This document shows positions 45,591-54,818 of a stretch of DNA of 64,000 bases, piece after piece. Source of the DNA: Pseudovibrio sp. Alg231-02 (lineage in GTDB: Bacteria > Pseudomonadota > Alphaproteobacteria > Rhizobiales > Stappiaceae); the NCBI RefSeq assembly GCF_900143565.1, contig NZ_FREX01000001.1:133640-197639 (forward strand). Direction: 5' to 3'. Made by a program: the position numbers and the translations under genes. Position 1 is the first letter of the stretch, and every line of letters begins with the position of its first letter. The notes under the pieces were generated by a model. The model did not search any database and was not told the DNA's origin. It saw only the letters and a list, made by a program, of their open reading frames with translations.

Positions 45591-46302
45591 CGCGTTCTTC
45601 AGGCACAAATTTCAGCAGTTGAGTAACCATTTGCCGCCGGTCTGGCGGTAGTTTTCTGAGGTCGGGATTGCTCTGCCGAAACGCAATGGCAGCTTCATAT
45701 GTGTCCTTGATATGATCCCGATTTCCAAACATCTCGCGTATAATCAAGCCGAGTGCATACAGGTCTGCTTTCTCGGTGATTTGATCCGTACCTAACCCGA
45801 GTTGTTCTGGAGCGGCATAGTTCAAATGACCAGTAAAACTGCTACGGGGTCTTATAAACGGCAGTTCATCAGCAAAGGCACAATAGGCAAAGTCCAGAAT
45901 GACTAAGCCATGCTCTCCCTGGTTGCTTAGCATGATATTGTTGGGAGCGAGATCCAGGTGAGCAATCCCTGCGTTATGGAGATGATTGATCGTCAGAACC
46001 AATTGCTTACAGAGTTGGACACATTCTTTTGAGGACAGCAACGCCTTACTCATCTTTTCGGCAAGAGTTTGGCCTTCCACCAACTCCATAATCAACTTGA
46101 TGTTTCCGTCTTCGGCTTTCAGCGCTACAAACTTCGGCGCAATAGTGCCTGACAGACGCTGCAGGGCTTTCGCTTCTCTAAAAAAAAGTTGCTGCGGAGC
46201 AGATGGTGAGATGAGCGTCTTCTCTGCCAACATGCGATTTGTCGACGGGCACTTGTAAAACCTGACAGTGCTTGTTGATGTGTTCTTTGCAGGTTCCAAC
46301 AC
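45556..46302 (-). CDS. Short Ser/Thr kinase-like protein, T6SS-associated
   Basis: A 248-residue protein with a Hanks-type kinase core. Lys28 (AEKTL) and Glu43 are the ion-pair candidates; the catalytic loop is HLDLAPNN (His115, Asp117, Asn122); the metal-binding motif is DFA (Asp137) rather than DFG; NYAAPEQLG is the APE segment. The glycine-rich loop is missing. T6SS clusters of the Agrobacterium and Pseudomonas type use the PpkA kinase with an FHA protein to switch secretion on, and an FHA gene starts at the right edge here. It has no membrane helix, unlike PpkA. It may be a cytosolic kinase or a pseudokinase. Confidence 0.85.
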   Translation of the reverse strand: MLEPAKNTSTSTVRFYKCPSTNRMLAEKTLISPSAPQQLFFREAKALQRLSGTIAPKFVALKAEDGNIKLIMELVEGQTLAEKMSKALLSSKECVQLCKQLVLTINHLHNAGIAHLDLAPNNIMLSNQGEHGLVILDFAYCAFADELPFIRPRSSFTGHLNYAAPEQLGLGTDQITEKADLYALGLIIREMFGNRDHIKDTYEAAIAFRQSNPDLRKLPPDRRQMVTQLLKFVPEERVRILTHSDYST

Positions 46303-46553
46303 AATATCCTCATATCTGTCAAAGTGTTCTGGTCGCAGAGAGATTTTTCCCTATCAAGTCAACGAGTTAATAACGATATTACCAGTTCCTCTTATACTGT
46401 ACACACAATGAAATGATCTTGCGGAATATTATAGGCCCATCTCGAGTGGTCGCCCCACTCATTTGGCAACCTCTACCAATCCTATGCGCAAATACTTGGT
46501 AGTGATCGGACTTCCAGTCCCAATAAGCAGTAGCAGAGCGGGATAGATTTCGA
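46303..46553. promoter_or_regulatory. Divergent promoter region of the T6SS cluster
   Basis: These 251 bases separate the kinase-like gene and tssA and must carry both promoters. A small 6-bp hairpin (GAGTGG/CCACTC, 46444-46460) is visible. I found no convincing sigma-54 pair; the best TTGGCA match has no TTGC element at the right distance. Confidence 0.4.
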
Positions 46554-47603
46554 ATGGATCCAACGGCTTCCCTTCAACCTATTGAGGAGAATGCACCTTG
46601 CGGGCCGGATCTTGAATACGATCCTGACTTCCTGACGATGGAGACTGCTGCCAGTGGCACCCAAGATCACCAGATCGGCGAAGCCATTATCAAAGGGGAA
46701 GAGCCTGACTGGAAGGAAGCGCTGCGCCTCTCCACCCAGCTGCTTACACGGACCTACGATCTTCGCGTTGCCATCATTCACGCACAATCTCTAATTGCAA
46801 TTGAAGGATATCCAGGCTTCGCCAAAGGCATGGATTTCATTGCACAAATGCTGGATTCCTTCTGGGATACGCTGCATCCAGAACTTGATCCTGCAGAGGG
46901 GCATGACCCGATCATGCGTGCGAATGTCCTTTCCGCTCTCAACGACAGACGCACAACGCTTGCTTTGATCAGAAATGCCGCTTTGGTTCAGTCTCGTATC
47001 TTCGGAGCATGGTCTCTCAACGAGATCGCTATTGCCCGCGGGGAGACTGAACTGCCTGATGGTCGTGATAGGCCGGACATTGCCTCTTATGACGCAGCTC
47101 TCAGAGAGACTGATCGCGAAAACATTGCAGAGGTTGTTAATGCAATCGAAACCGCGATCAAAACATCCGAGCATATCAGGGATTTTTTCGCGCAGCACGG
47201 TGGCCTGATCCTTGACGACCTGCTGCGAGAGTTGCGTCAAGCGCAGTTTTTATTGGCTCCAGCACTGGAAATCGAAGAGGAAGAGGAGGAAGAAGAAGGA
47301 GAACCTGACTCTGAGGAAGATGGACCAGTTAAAGCCCGAACAGGTAAGAAAAGCGCAAGTTTTACCGGAACAGTTATAAACCGAACTGACGTGTTAAGGG
47401 CTCTTGATGAAGTTTGTGCGTATTACAAGCGTAGCGAACCTTCAAGTCCGGTTCCACTTCTACTGGGTCGGGCCCGACGTCTTGTTGATCTCGACTTTTA
47501 TTCCATCATCAAGGACCTCGCTCCAGATGGGGAAGCACAAGTTTTGAATATCAGAGGGGTACGCCCCGACGACGATGACGAGCATTCTGGTTCAATCGAA
47601 TAA
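46554..47603 (+). CDS. tssA: T6SS protein TssA (ImpA)
   Basis: A 349-residue TssA/ImpA protein. The N-terminal ImpA_N domain (about 1-200) shows PCGPDLEYDPDFL and the GKDL-like region LRVAIIHAQSLIAIEGYPGFAKG, cited in part. An acidic run of Glu (about 240-265) leads into a short C-terminal domain (NRTDVLRALDEVCAYYKRSEPSSPVPLLLGRA, cited in part). TssA organises baseplate and sheath assembly in the cytosol. First gene of the main T6SS operon. Confidence 0.92.
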   Translation: MDPTASLQPIEENAPCGPDLEYDPDFLTMETAASGTQDHQIGEAIIKGEEPDWKEALRLSTQLLTRTYDLRVAIIHAQSLIAIEGYPGFAKGMDFIAQMLDSFWDTLHPELDPAEGHDPIMRANVLSALNDRRTTLALIRNAALVQSRIFGAWSLNEIAIARGETELPDGRDRPDIASYDAALRETDRENIAEVVNAIETAIKTSEHIRDFFAQHGGLILDDLLRELRQAQFLLAPALEIEEEEEEEEGEPDSEEDGPVKARTGKKSASFTGTVINRTDVLRALDEVCAYYKRSEPSSPVPLLLGRARRLVDLDFYSIIKDLAPDGEAQVLNIRGVRPDDDDEHSGSIE

Positions 47604-47645
47604 CCCAGGTCTGAATAAGAACAAAAGTACCGGGAACCCGATCAC

Positions 47646-48179
47646 ATGGCAAAACAAAGTAGTCAGAAATTTATAGCGAGGAACAGAGCCCCTCGAGTGC
47701 AAATTGAGTACGATGTTGAATTGTACGGTGCAGAGAAGACCATCCAGCTGCCTTTCGTGGCTGGCGTGATGGCTGATCTTTCTGGCAAGCCCGAAGATCC
47801 ACTTCCTCCTGTAGGGGATCGCAAAGCCCTTGAGATCGACGTCGACAACTTCGATGAACGCATGAAGTCGATGAAGCCACGTGTGGCATTCCGGGTTCCC
47901 AACACCCTCACAGGCGAAGGCAATCTCAGTGTTGATTTGACCTTCGAGAGTATGGACGACTTTTCTCCAGCAGCTGTTGCCCGCAAAGTAGACGCTTTGC
48001 GTACCTTGCTGGAAGCCCGTACTCAACTTGCAAACCTGATGACCTATATGGACGGCAAGTCCGGTGCCGAGGAGTTGATCGGTAAGGTTTTGAATGATCC
48101 TGCCCTTTTGCAAACACTAGCTGCCACACCGAAGGAAGGTGATGCTGCTGCTGAAGAGAAGGACGAAAATAATGGCTGA
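47646..48179 (+). CDS. tssB: T6SS contractile sheath small subunit TssB
   Basis: A 177-residue VipA/TssB protein that interlocks with TssC to build the sheath. Family segments are RVQIEYDVELYGAEK, LPFVAGVMADLSG and DNFDERMKSMKPRVAF. Length is normal. Its stop overlaps the tssC start by 8 bases. Confidence 0.96.
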   Translation: MAKQSSQKFIARNRAPRVQIEYDVELYGAEKTIQLPFVAGVMADLSGKPEDPLPPVGDRKALEIDVDNFDERMKSMKPRVAFRVPNTLTGEGNLSVDLTFESMDDFSPAAVARKVDALRTLLEARTQLANLMTYMDGKSGAEELIGKVLNDPALLQTLAATPKEGDAAAEEKDENNG

Positions 48180-49677
48180 AGCTGAAAAACAACCGGAAGT
48201 CGAAGCCGAAGAGGCACAGGTTGAAGCTATTGATCCCAATAACTTTGAATCTCTCCTCACTCAAGAATTCAAACCCAAGTCAGACAGCGCAAAAGAAGCC
48301 GTGGAAGGTGCAGTGGCAACACTGGCTGAGCAGGCTTTGGCAAACACGACGCTGATTTCAGACGATACGCTGAAGTCAATCGAGTCAATTGTTGCCGAAC
48401 TTGACCGCAAACTTTCCGAGCAAATTCAAACGATCCTTCACCACGAAGATTTCCAGAGCCTGGAAGGCACCTGGCGCGGACTTCATTATCTCGTCAATAA
48501 TACTGAGACTGACGAAATGCTGAAGATCCGGGTGATGAATATCTCCAAGAAGGAACTGAGTAAGACCCTGAAAAAATACAAGGGTACGGCTTGGGATCAG
48601 AGCCCGGTCTTCAAGAAAATCTACGAAGAAGAATACGGCCAGTTCGGTGGTGAGCCTTATGGTGTGCTGATTGGTGATTACTACTTCGACCATACGCCAC
48701 CAGACGTGGCACTTTTGAACGAAATGGCAGAGATCGCCGCGGCGGCTCATGCTCCGTTCATTGCAGGTGCAAGCCCTAGCCTCTTCCAAATGGAATCCTG
48801 GCAAGAACTCTCAAACCCCCGCGATCTCACCAAAATCTTCCAGACACCAGAATATGCCGCATGGCGATCACTACGAGAATCTGAAGATTCCCGTTATATC
48901 GGTCTTGCAATGCCGCGTTTTCTGGCCCGGTTGCCTTATGGCCCGCTTACTGAGCCAGTGGATGAGTTTGATTTTGAAGAGGACACATCAGGTGCCTCCT
49001 CCTCAAAGTACGTCTGGTCCAATTCTGCTTTTGCAATGGCAACCAATATCACCCGTTCATTCAAAATGTACGGCTGGTGCTCCCGCATCAGAGGTGTTGA
49101 ATCTGGTGGCGCTGTTGAAGGTCTACCCTCACATACGTTCCCAACGGATGACGGCGGCGTGGACATGAAGTGTCCAACTGAGATTGCTATCACTGACCGC
49201 CGTGAAGCTGAACTTGCAAAGAATGGCATGATGCCATTGTTACACCGAAAGAATTCAGACTTAGCCGCGTTCATTGGCGCACAGTCTTTGCAGAAACCAG
49301 CAGAGTATACGGACCCTGATGCGACAGCAAATGCGAACCTTGCAGCTAGGTTACCTTACTTATTTGCAAGTTGTCGGTTCGCTCATTATCTAAAATGTAT
49401 TGTTCGAGACAAGATTGGCTCGTTCAAAGAACGTCAGGATCTTCAGAACTGGCTGCAAGATTGGATCATGCGTTACGTAGATGGCGATCCTGCAGGCTCC
49501 AGTGAGCAGACAAAGGCGGAAAAGCCTTTGGCGTCAGCCGAAGTGGTCGTCGAAGCCGACGATTCAAACCCAGGCTACTACAGCGCGAAGTTCTTCCTGC
49601 GTCCTCATTACCAGTTAGAAGGTCTGACGGTTTCCTTGCGACTGGTTTCAAAGCTTCCGTCAGCCAAGGGAGGATAA
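48172..49677 (+). CDS. tssC: T6SS contractile sheath large subunit TssC
   Basis: A 501-residue VipB/TssC protein. Signature segments are ILHHEDFQSLEGTWRGLHYLV, the WDQSPVFKKIYEEEYGQFGGEPYGVLIGDYYFDH region (cited in part) and FLARLPYG. The C-terminus ends FFLRPHYQLEGLTVSLRLVSKLP, the conserved part recognised by ClpV and neighbours. The ATG at 48172 overlaps tssB by 8 bases; an earlier in-frame ATG at 48139 is unlikely. Confidence 0.97.
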   Translation: MAEAEKQPEVEAEEAQVEAIDPNNFESLLTQEFKPKSDSAKEAVEGAVATLAEQALANTTLISDDTLKSIESIVAELDRKLSEQIQTILHHEDFQSLEGTWRGLHYLVNNTETDEMLKIRVMNISKKELSKTLKKYKGTAWDQSPVFKKIYEEEYGQFGGEPYGVLIGDYYFDHTPPDVALLNEMAEIAAAAHAPFIAGASPSLFQMESWQELSNPRDLTKIFQTPEYAAWRSLRESEDSRYIGLAMPRFLARLPYGPLTEPVDEFDFEEDTSGASSSKYVWSNSAFAMATNITRSFKMYGWCSRIRGVESGGAVEGLPSHTFPTDDGGVDMKCPTEIAITDRREAELAKNGMMPLLHRKNSDLAAFIGAQSLQKPAEYTDPDATANANLAARLPYLFASCRFAHYLKCIVRDKIGSFKERQDLQNWLQDWIMRYVDGDPAGSSEQTKAEKPLASAEVVVEADDSNPGYYSAKFFLRPHYQLEGLTVSLRLVSKLPSAKGG

Positions 49678-49810
49678 ACCTCAGGCTGACGCGGAAGACG
49701 GCAGCGTTTTTTATCAACCCATCCAAAACGCTGTTAATCGGCACTACGCCTCATGCGGCAAGCCGTTTAGTGCCACAACAACGTAAGCAACAAAAAGTGG
49801 AGCAAGCGTC

Positions 49811-50341
49811 ATGTCAATTGATGCATATGTAATCTTCGAGGGGCCCGGTGCCGGTGCTATCGCCATTGAAGGCGAAACACAAGATGACGAAATGGCCAAA
49901 AAAAAGGCTTTCGAAATCGCCACTTTCAGCATGGGTGCTGAAAACACTATGGACATCGGTTCCATGCGTGGCGGTTCTGGCGCTGGTCGCGTGAAGTTTA
50001 AAGAATTCCAGATTGAAAAGAAAAGTGACCGCGGTTCGCCAGGCCTTTTCCTTGCTTGTTGTAACGGTGGTATTTACGAGACCGTGACACTTTTGCTTCG
50101 CCGTTCAGGTGGTGCATCCGGTAAGGCTGGTGTGATCTTCCTTACCTTCACAATGAAGCTGGTTGCCATCAAGGAAATCAGCTGGGAAGGTAACGACGAA
50201 GAGTGTAAAGAATCCATCCAGATGGAATACGGTGCTGTTCAGATTGATTACACCATGATGGATACCACTGGTGCGATGGGCAAGACACTTACCGAAAAGT
50301 GGAGCCGCATCAAGAATACTCGCGACCTCGTCGTCAAATAA
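49811..50341 (+). CDS. hcp: T6SS tube protein Hcp
   Basis: A 176-residue Hcp that forms hexameric rings of the inner tube and can carry small effectors. MSIDAYVIFEGPGAGAIAIEGET and the FKEFQIEKKSDRGSPGLFLACC region are typical. A 133-base gap after tssC and a hairpin right after the stop suggest a separately tuned transcript, as Hcp is needed in large amounts. Confidence 0.95.
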   Translation: MSIDAYVIFEGPGAGAIAIEGETQDDEMAKKKAFEIATFSMGAENTMDIGSMRGGSGAGRVKFKEFQIEKKSDRGSPGLFLACCNGGIYETVTLLLRRSGGASGKAGVIFLTFTMKLVAIKEISWEGNDEECKESIQMEYGAVQIDYTMMDTTGAMGKTLTEKWSRIKNTRDLVVK

Positions 50342-50365
50342 TCGAGTATTTTCCCTACCTTATCT

Positions 50366-50390
50366 GTTTGCCGGGGCTTCCCCGGCAAAC
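50366..50390 (+). terminator. Hairpin after hcp (terminator or transcript stabiliser)
   Basis: A perfect 11-bp stem (GTTTGCCGGGG, 50366-50376, with 50380-50390) and a three-base loop, followed by CTTCCTC. The T-run is poor, so it may let some transcription pass to the downstream T6SS genes while protecting the hcp message. Confidence 0.7.
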
Positions 50391-50423
50391 CTTCCTCATC
50401 GCAATAGTCTGGAGTGATCCCGT

Positions 50424-51275
50424 ATGCCTGCGAAGGAACATCTAGCCACAGGTAATTTACAAGAAGCGCTCAAGATCACTCAGGAGCAAGTGCGAAAAAA
50501 GCCTGAGGACGTAAAAGAACGCATCCTCCTTTTCCAGCTCTATTGCGTCAATGGAGACTGGCTCAAAGCCAAAAAACAACTTCCAATCATCCGGCAGTTT
50601 GATGAAAGTGCTGTGCCTATGGTGGAGACTTATTCCCGCTTGCTGGATATGGAGCAATTGCGCGAAGAAGTCTTTTCAGGTGACAAGACGCCCCTGCTCT
50701 TTGGCGAACCCAAAGAATGGCTTTCTTTCCTGGTTCAAGCCCTCAAGTTCGATAGTGAGAAGAACGAACAAGCGGCAATTGAGCTTCGGGATAAAGCCTT
50801 TGAAGAAGCAGACGCTATTTCTGGAACCATCAATGGTGAAAAGTTCGAGTGGCTGGCAGATGCCGATCCGCGACTTGGCCCCGTTCTTGAGCTTATGATG
50901 AGCAACGCCTATTACTGGGTTCCGTACTCCGCAATCAAATCCATCAGAATTCCAGAGCCTCGTGATCTGCGGGACATGTGCTGGACACCTGTGAACCTTC
51001 TTTGGGTCAATGGTGGCCCTGCAAATGGTTTCATTCCAACACGTTACGTTGAGACTGTTCATTCAGACGACCCAAACCTCAAGCTTTCCCGTTTAACTAC
51101 CTGGAACGAAGACAGACCGATCGGGCAACGTATGTTTGCGCATGAAAGCGCAGAGATCCCTCTGCTTGAGGTGCGAGCGATCAACTTTGACACTGAACTG
51201 GATATTCATAAGGACATCGGCCCCGTAACGGGCGCAGATGATGCCGCATCTTCAACGGAGGGAGGCCATGGCTGA
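50424..51275 (+). CDS. tagJ: T6SS accessory protein TagJ (ImpE/SciE)
   Basis: A 283-residue ImpE-family protein. The N-terminal TPR-like part (HLATGNLQEALKITQEQVRKKPEDV, cited in part) leads to the C-terminal VPYSAIKSIRIPEPRDLRDMCWTP region typical of ImpE. TagJ binds TssB and is linked to sheath recycling by ClpV. It overlaps tssE by 8 bases. Confidence 0.92.
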   Translation: MPAKEHLATGNLQEALKITQEQVRKKPEDVKERILLFQLYCVNGDWLKAKKQLPIIRQFDESAVPMVETYSRLLDMEQLREEVFSGDKTPLLFGEPKEWLSFLVQALKFDSEKNEQAAIELRDKAFEEADAISGTINGEKFEWLADADPRLGPVLELMMSNAYYWVPYSAIKSIRIPEPRDLRDMCWTPVNLLWVNGGPANGFIPTRYVETVHSDDPNLKLSRLTTWNEDRPIGQRMFAHESAEIPLLEVRAINFDTELDIHKDIGPVTGADDAASSTEGGHG

Positions 51276-51774
51276 ACGCCCTCTTGCTGATCGGTTGGTC
51301 CCGTCTTTGTTGGATCGTCTTACAGATGACAACCCGTTTCAGCAGGTGGAGCCTCGCGAAGCCCGTGTCACCAGTTCGGTTAATCTTCGGTATTCCATTC
51401 AACGTGATTTGGAGTGGCTTTTTAACACAACCCGCCTGGCATCAGACATTGATTTGGCACCCTATCCCGAAGTCCAGTCCTCCGTCTTAAATTTTGGAAT
51501 TCCAGACCTAGGCGCGATGACAAGCAAAAGTGCTGAAGAGATTGAAGACATCTTGCATGAGGCAATCGTACATTTCGAGCCTCGCCTTATCGCAGATAGT
51601 CTTTTGGTTTCTATCGTTGAACCTAATAAGCCACGCCGCTCCAATCGTCTGGACTTCCAGATTGAAGGGCAGTTGTGGTCCCAACCTTTGCCACAAGCCT
51701 TGTACCTGCGCACTGAGTTCGACCTTGATGTGCATGCGGTGCAAATAGCTAAACCGCGCCAGCGAGGTTCTTGA
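51268..51774 (+). CDS. tssE: T6SS baseplate protein TssE
   Basis: A 168-residue gp25-like baseplate subunit. SVNLRYSIQRDLEWLFNTTR with a later NFGIPDLGAM and IVHFEPRL (the EPR motif) are the gp25 hallmarks. The ATG at 51268 follows GGAGG within the end of tagJ. Confidence 0.94.
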   Translation: MAERPLADRLVPSLLDRLTDDNPFQQVEPREARVTSSVNLRYSIQRDLEWLFNTTRLASDIDLAPYPEVQSSVLNFGIPDLGAMTSKSAEEIEDILHEAIVHFEPRLIADSLLVSIVEPNKPRRSNRLDFQIEGQLWSQPLPQALYLRTEFDLDVHAVQIAKPRQRGS

Positions 51775-51775
51775 C

Positions 51776-53653
51776 ATGAAGCCTTGGCTGCTTCCGTATT
51801 ACAACAGAGAATTACAGCATATTCGCGAAAGTGCCTCTGAATTTGCAGAGGCTTACCCCAAAGTCGCCGGACGTCTTGGGTTGAGCGGTTTCGACTGTGC
51901 AGATCCGTACGTTGAGCGTCTTCTGGAAGGCTTTGCGTTCTTAACCGCGCGTGTTCAATACAAGCTGGACGCCCAATTCCCTCAGTTTACGCAGCACCTT
52001 CTGGAAATGGTGTATCCTCACTTTCTGGCGCCAGTTCCATCCATGCTTATCGCAAGTTTGGAGCCGGATATGACGCAAGGCTCCCTGAAGGATGGGTATG
52101 TGATCCCTCGCGGAACGCAGTTACGCAGCCGCAAGAGTGCCCGCGGAGCGACGCCTTGCATCTATAACACTGCCCATGAAACAACCCTTTGGCCAATTAC
52201 GATAGAGGCCATCGATTATCTGGCGAGCCCAAGTGAACTGGCCGCTCAAAAGGTTGAAGTGAAAAATGGAGCAAAAGCTGGACTTCGTATTCGACTGAAA
52301 ACGGTTGGCAACATCCCGTTTAATGAGCTCGCACTGGACGAACTGCCGCTGTACCTGCGCGGTGGAGGCTCGCAACCGGTGAAGCTTTATGAGCAAATCA
52401 TCGGCAATTGCACTGGCGTTTCGATCCGTCCAACAAGTTTGCCTACTCCCTGGGAAATCAGTCTGTCCCCCGAGATCGTGAATACGCGTGGGTATGGAGA
52501 TGAAGATGCGCTTCTTCCTTATGGTCCACAATCCTTCAGCGGGTACCGTCTGTTGCAGGAGTACTTCGCATTTCCGCATCGTTTCCTGTTTGTTGAACTG
52601 ACCAATCTGCAACCTGCCGTTCGTCAATGCGAGACGGATGAAATGGATATCTTCCTGCTCTTTGATCGGATTGACAAAGATCTGGAACGTGCTGTTGATC
52701 GCGCCAACATCTCATTGTTCTGCACGCCCGCAATCAACCTGTTCTCAACGCGCCTTGACCGTTTGCATATCAACGATAAGCGCAGCGATCATCATGTGGT
52801 GCCAGACAGATCGAAACCGCTCGACTACGAGATTTATCAGTTACAAGAGGTTGAAGGGTTCAGCTCGCAAGGCGATGCCCCACAGATCTTCAAGCCGTTC
52901 TACAGCCTATCAAGTACACAAGACTTACAAAGTGAAGGCGCCTATTACACGGTAAATCGCAAACAGCGGCTTGCGACGGCCAAACGCCAGATGACAGGTG
53001 GGCGGAGTAATTATCTTGGCACTGAAATTTTTGTCAGTCTCGTAGATGCGAAAGATGCTCCCTATAATCTGGCACTCAACCAGCTGGGCATCCGCGCACT
53101 TTGCACAAACCGGGATCTGCCATTGATGATGCCGATTGGTGCGGGAAAGTCGGATTTCTCCCTTCCGGAAGGTGGGCCAGTTGAAGCGGTCAAATGCATT
53201 GATGGTCCTAGTCGCCCACGTCCCTCAAACATCTTTGGTGAGACCGCATGGCGTTTCATCAATCATCTCTCACTGAATTACCTCAGCATTGCAGACAACA
53301 ACGATACAGATGGTGCACAAGCGCTGCGTTCCATCCTACATTTGTATGCGCCACTGGGTGACAGTTCCACAACACAACAGATCGACGGCGTACGCTCGAT
53401 CAAATCCACACGAGCTGTTCGCCGCCTCCCCGGACAAGGCCTTTCATCCGTGGCGCGCGGACTTGAGCTCAACATTACGCTTGATGAAGCTGCCTTTGAA
53501 GGCACGGGTGTGTTCTTGCTTGGTGCTGTGCTCAATGAGTTCTTTGCTCGTTACGTTTCGATCAACAGCTTCACCGAGACAGTGATCAGATCCAACGTAC
53601 GCGGTGAAGTGATGCGCTGGCCCTGCCAGATCGGGAGGCGTCACAGATTATGA
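51776..53653 (+). CDS. tssF: T6SS baseplate protein TssF
   Basis: A 625-residue TssF (ImpG/VasA). The N-terminus LLPYYNRELQHIRESASEFAEAYPKVAGRL, cited in part, and PHFLAPVPSMLIASLEPD are strong family segments. It forms wedges with TssE, TssG and TssK. One base separates it from tssE and its end overlaps tssG by four. Confidence 0.96.
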   Translation: MKPWLLPYYNRELQHIRESASEFAEAYPKVAGRLGLSGFDCADPYVERLLEGFAFLTARVQYKLDAQFPQFTQHLLEMVYPHFLAPVPSMLIASLEPDMTQGSLKDGYVIPRGTQLRSRKSARGATPCIYNTAHETTLWPITIEAIDYLASPSELAAQKVEVKNGAKAGLRIRLKTVGNIPFNELALDELPLYLRGGGSQPVKLYEQIIGNCTGVSIRPTSLPTPWEISLSPEIVNTRGYGDEDALLPYGPQSFSGYRLLQEYFAFPHRFLFVELTNLQPAVRQCETDEMDIFLLFDRIDKDLERAVDRANISLFCTPAINLFSTRLDRLHINDKRSDHHVVPDRSKPLDYEIYQLQEVEGFSSQGDAPQIFKPFYSLSSTQDLQSEGAYYTVNRKQRLATAKRQMTGGRSNYLGTEIFVSLVDAKDAPYNLALNQLGIRALCTNRDLPLMMPIGAGKSDFSLPEGGPVEAVKCIDGPSRPRPSNIFGETAWRFINHLSLNYLSIADNNDTDGAQALRSILHLYAPLGDSSTTQQIDGVRSIKSTRAVRRLPGQGLSSVARGLELNITLDEAAFEGTGVFLLGAVLNEFFARYVSINSFTETVIRSNVRGEVMRWPCQIGRRHRL

Positions 53654-54810
53654 CCGGCTCGCAAACACCACCTCCCCCCGGCTCATCTGGCCCACCCAAA
53701 CCACGCGATGGGCAAGGCGCATTGCCCGTACCGGTTAAAGCAGACGTAACGCCTGAAGTTCGGTGGAAGCAGCGTTTGCGCTCGGCTGAGAAAGATTACC
53801 TCAGTTACGAATTTTTGCCTTTGGTGCGGCTTATTGAGTGTTCTAACCCGGATATGCCTCGGATCGGAACGTCACGACGCTGTCAGGATGATCCTGTTCG
53901 ATTTTCTCATGAACCGCATTTGCAGTTTGAAGCCTCAACAATAACGGCATTCAAGCAAGGTGTTGGAACAAACCCATGCCGACTAACCAGCCGGTTTTTA
54001 GGGCTATTTGGACCCAACGGTCCAATGCCGCTTCATCTGACTGAGTATGCCTTTAAGCGGGAACATCAACACCGCGACACCACTATGCGTGCATTCGCGG
54101 ATGTCTTTCACCACCGTATCCTGAGCTTATTTTACCGCGCGGCGATTACGGGAGAGCCCGCGTTCAGCTTTGATCGCCCCGAACAAGACCGGTATTCGAT
54201 CTATACCGGAGCGCTCGCGGGATTTGGACCAACTGAGTTTCGGCATCGTGATGATCTGCCGGATGTGGTGAAGTACCACTTCGCTGGCCGTCTCGCCTTG
54301 CAAACGCGCGGGGCTGATGGATTGCTGGCTATTTTGAGCTGTTACTTCAACCTTCCTGTGGCTCTGGAAGAGTTTATCGGAGAATGGCTGTATCTACCCA
54401 AAAATCAAGTGACGGCCCTCAACGGCTTTCGCAATGCCGGGCTTCTCGGTGTTGGAGCTGCACTGGGGGGGCGTGTTTGGTCCAGCGACACAAAGTTCCG
54501 TGTGGCGTTCGGTCCTCTGAGCTTACGTGACTATGAAGGTCTGCTTCCTGATGGTGTTTCCATGCCGCGTTTGCTTTCAGCCGTCAGAGCCTATTGCGGC
54601 GATGAACTGGAGTGGGATGTGGCTCTTGTCCTTAAGCGCAATCAGGTGCCGACTACCCGGCTTGGACAATATGGAAAGCTTGGCTGGACCACCTGGTTGT
54701 CTCCTAAAAAACAAGGCGATCCGGTCCGAGATCTCAATTTACGCCCACGACAAGTCACTGAAAAATCAAAAGCATCTGTTCACAACAACAATCGTGCGAA
54801 GGCTGCCTAG
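53650..54810 (+). CDS. tssG: T6SS baseplate protein TssG
   Basis: A 386-residue TssG (ImpH/VasB). After a Pro-rich N-terminus of about 35 residues come FEFLPLVRLIE-like YEFLPLVRLIE, LTSRFLGLFGPNGPMPLHLTEYA (cited in part) and the C-terminal TRLGQYGKLGWTTWL. Its start overlaps tssF by four bases. Slightly longer than usual at both ends. Confidence 0.95.
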   Translation: MTGSQTPPPPGSSGPPKPRDGQGALPVPVKADVTPEVRWKQRLRSAEKDYLSYEFLPLVRLIECSNPDMPRIGTSRRCQDDPVRFSHEPHLQFEASTITAFKQGVGTNPCRLTSRFLGLFGPNGPMPLHLTEYAFKREHQHRDTTMRAFADVFHHRILSLFYRAAITGEPAFSFDRPEQDRYSIYTGALAGFGPTEFRHRDDLPDVVKYHFAGRLALQTRGADGLLAILSCYFNLPVALEEFIGEWLYLPKNQVTALNGFRNAGLLGVGAALGGRVWSSDTKFRVAFGPLSLRDYEGLLPDGVSMPRLLSAVRAYCGDELEWDVALVLKRNQVPTTRLGQYGKLGWTTWLSPKKQGDPVRDLNLRPRQVTEKSKASVHNNNRAKAA

Positions 54811-54818
54811 GAGTTCCC

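Noticed and set aside
46440-46500. Possible sigma-54 promoter before tssA (TTGGCA match)
   Set aside because: No GC or TTGC element at the -12 spacing.
49702-49733. Hairpin CAGCGTTTT/AAAACGCTG between tssC and hcp
   Set aside because: A 9-bp stem whose T-run is inside the stem, not after it. It could be a weak terminator or nothing; not listed as a feature.
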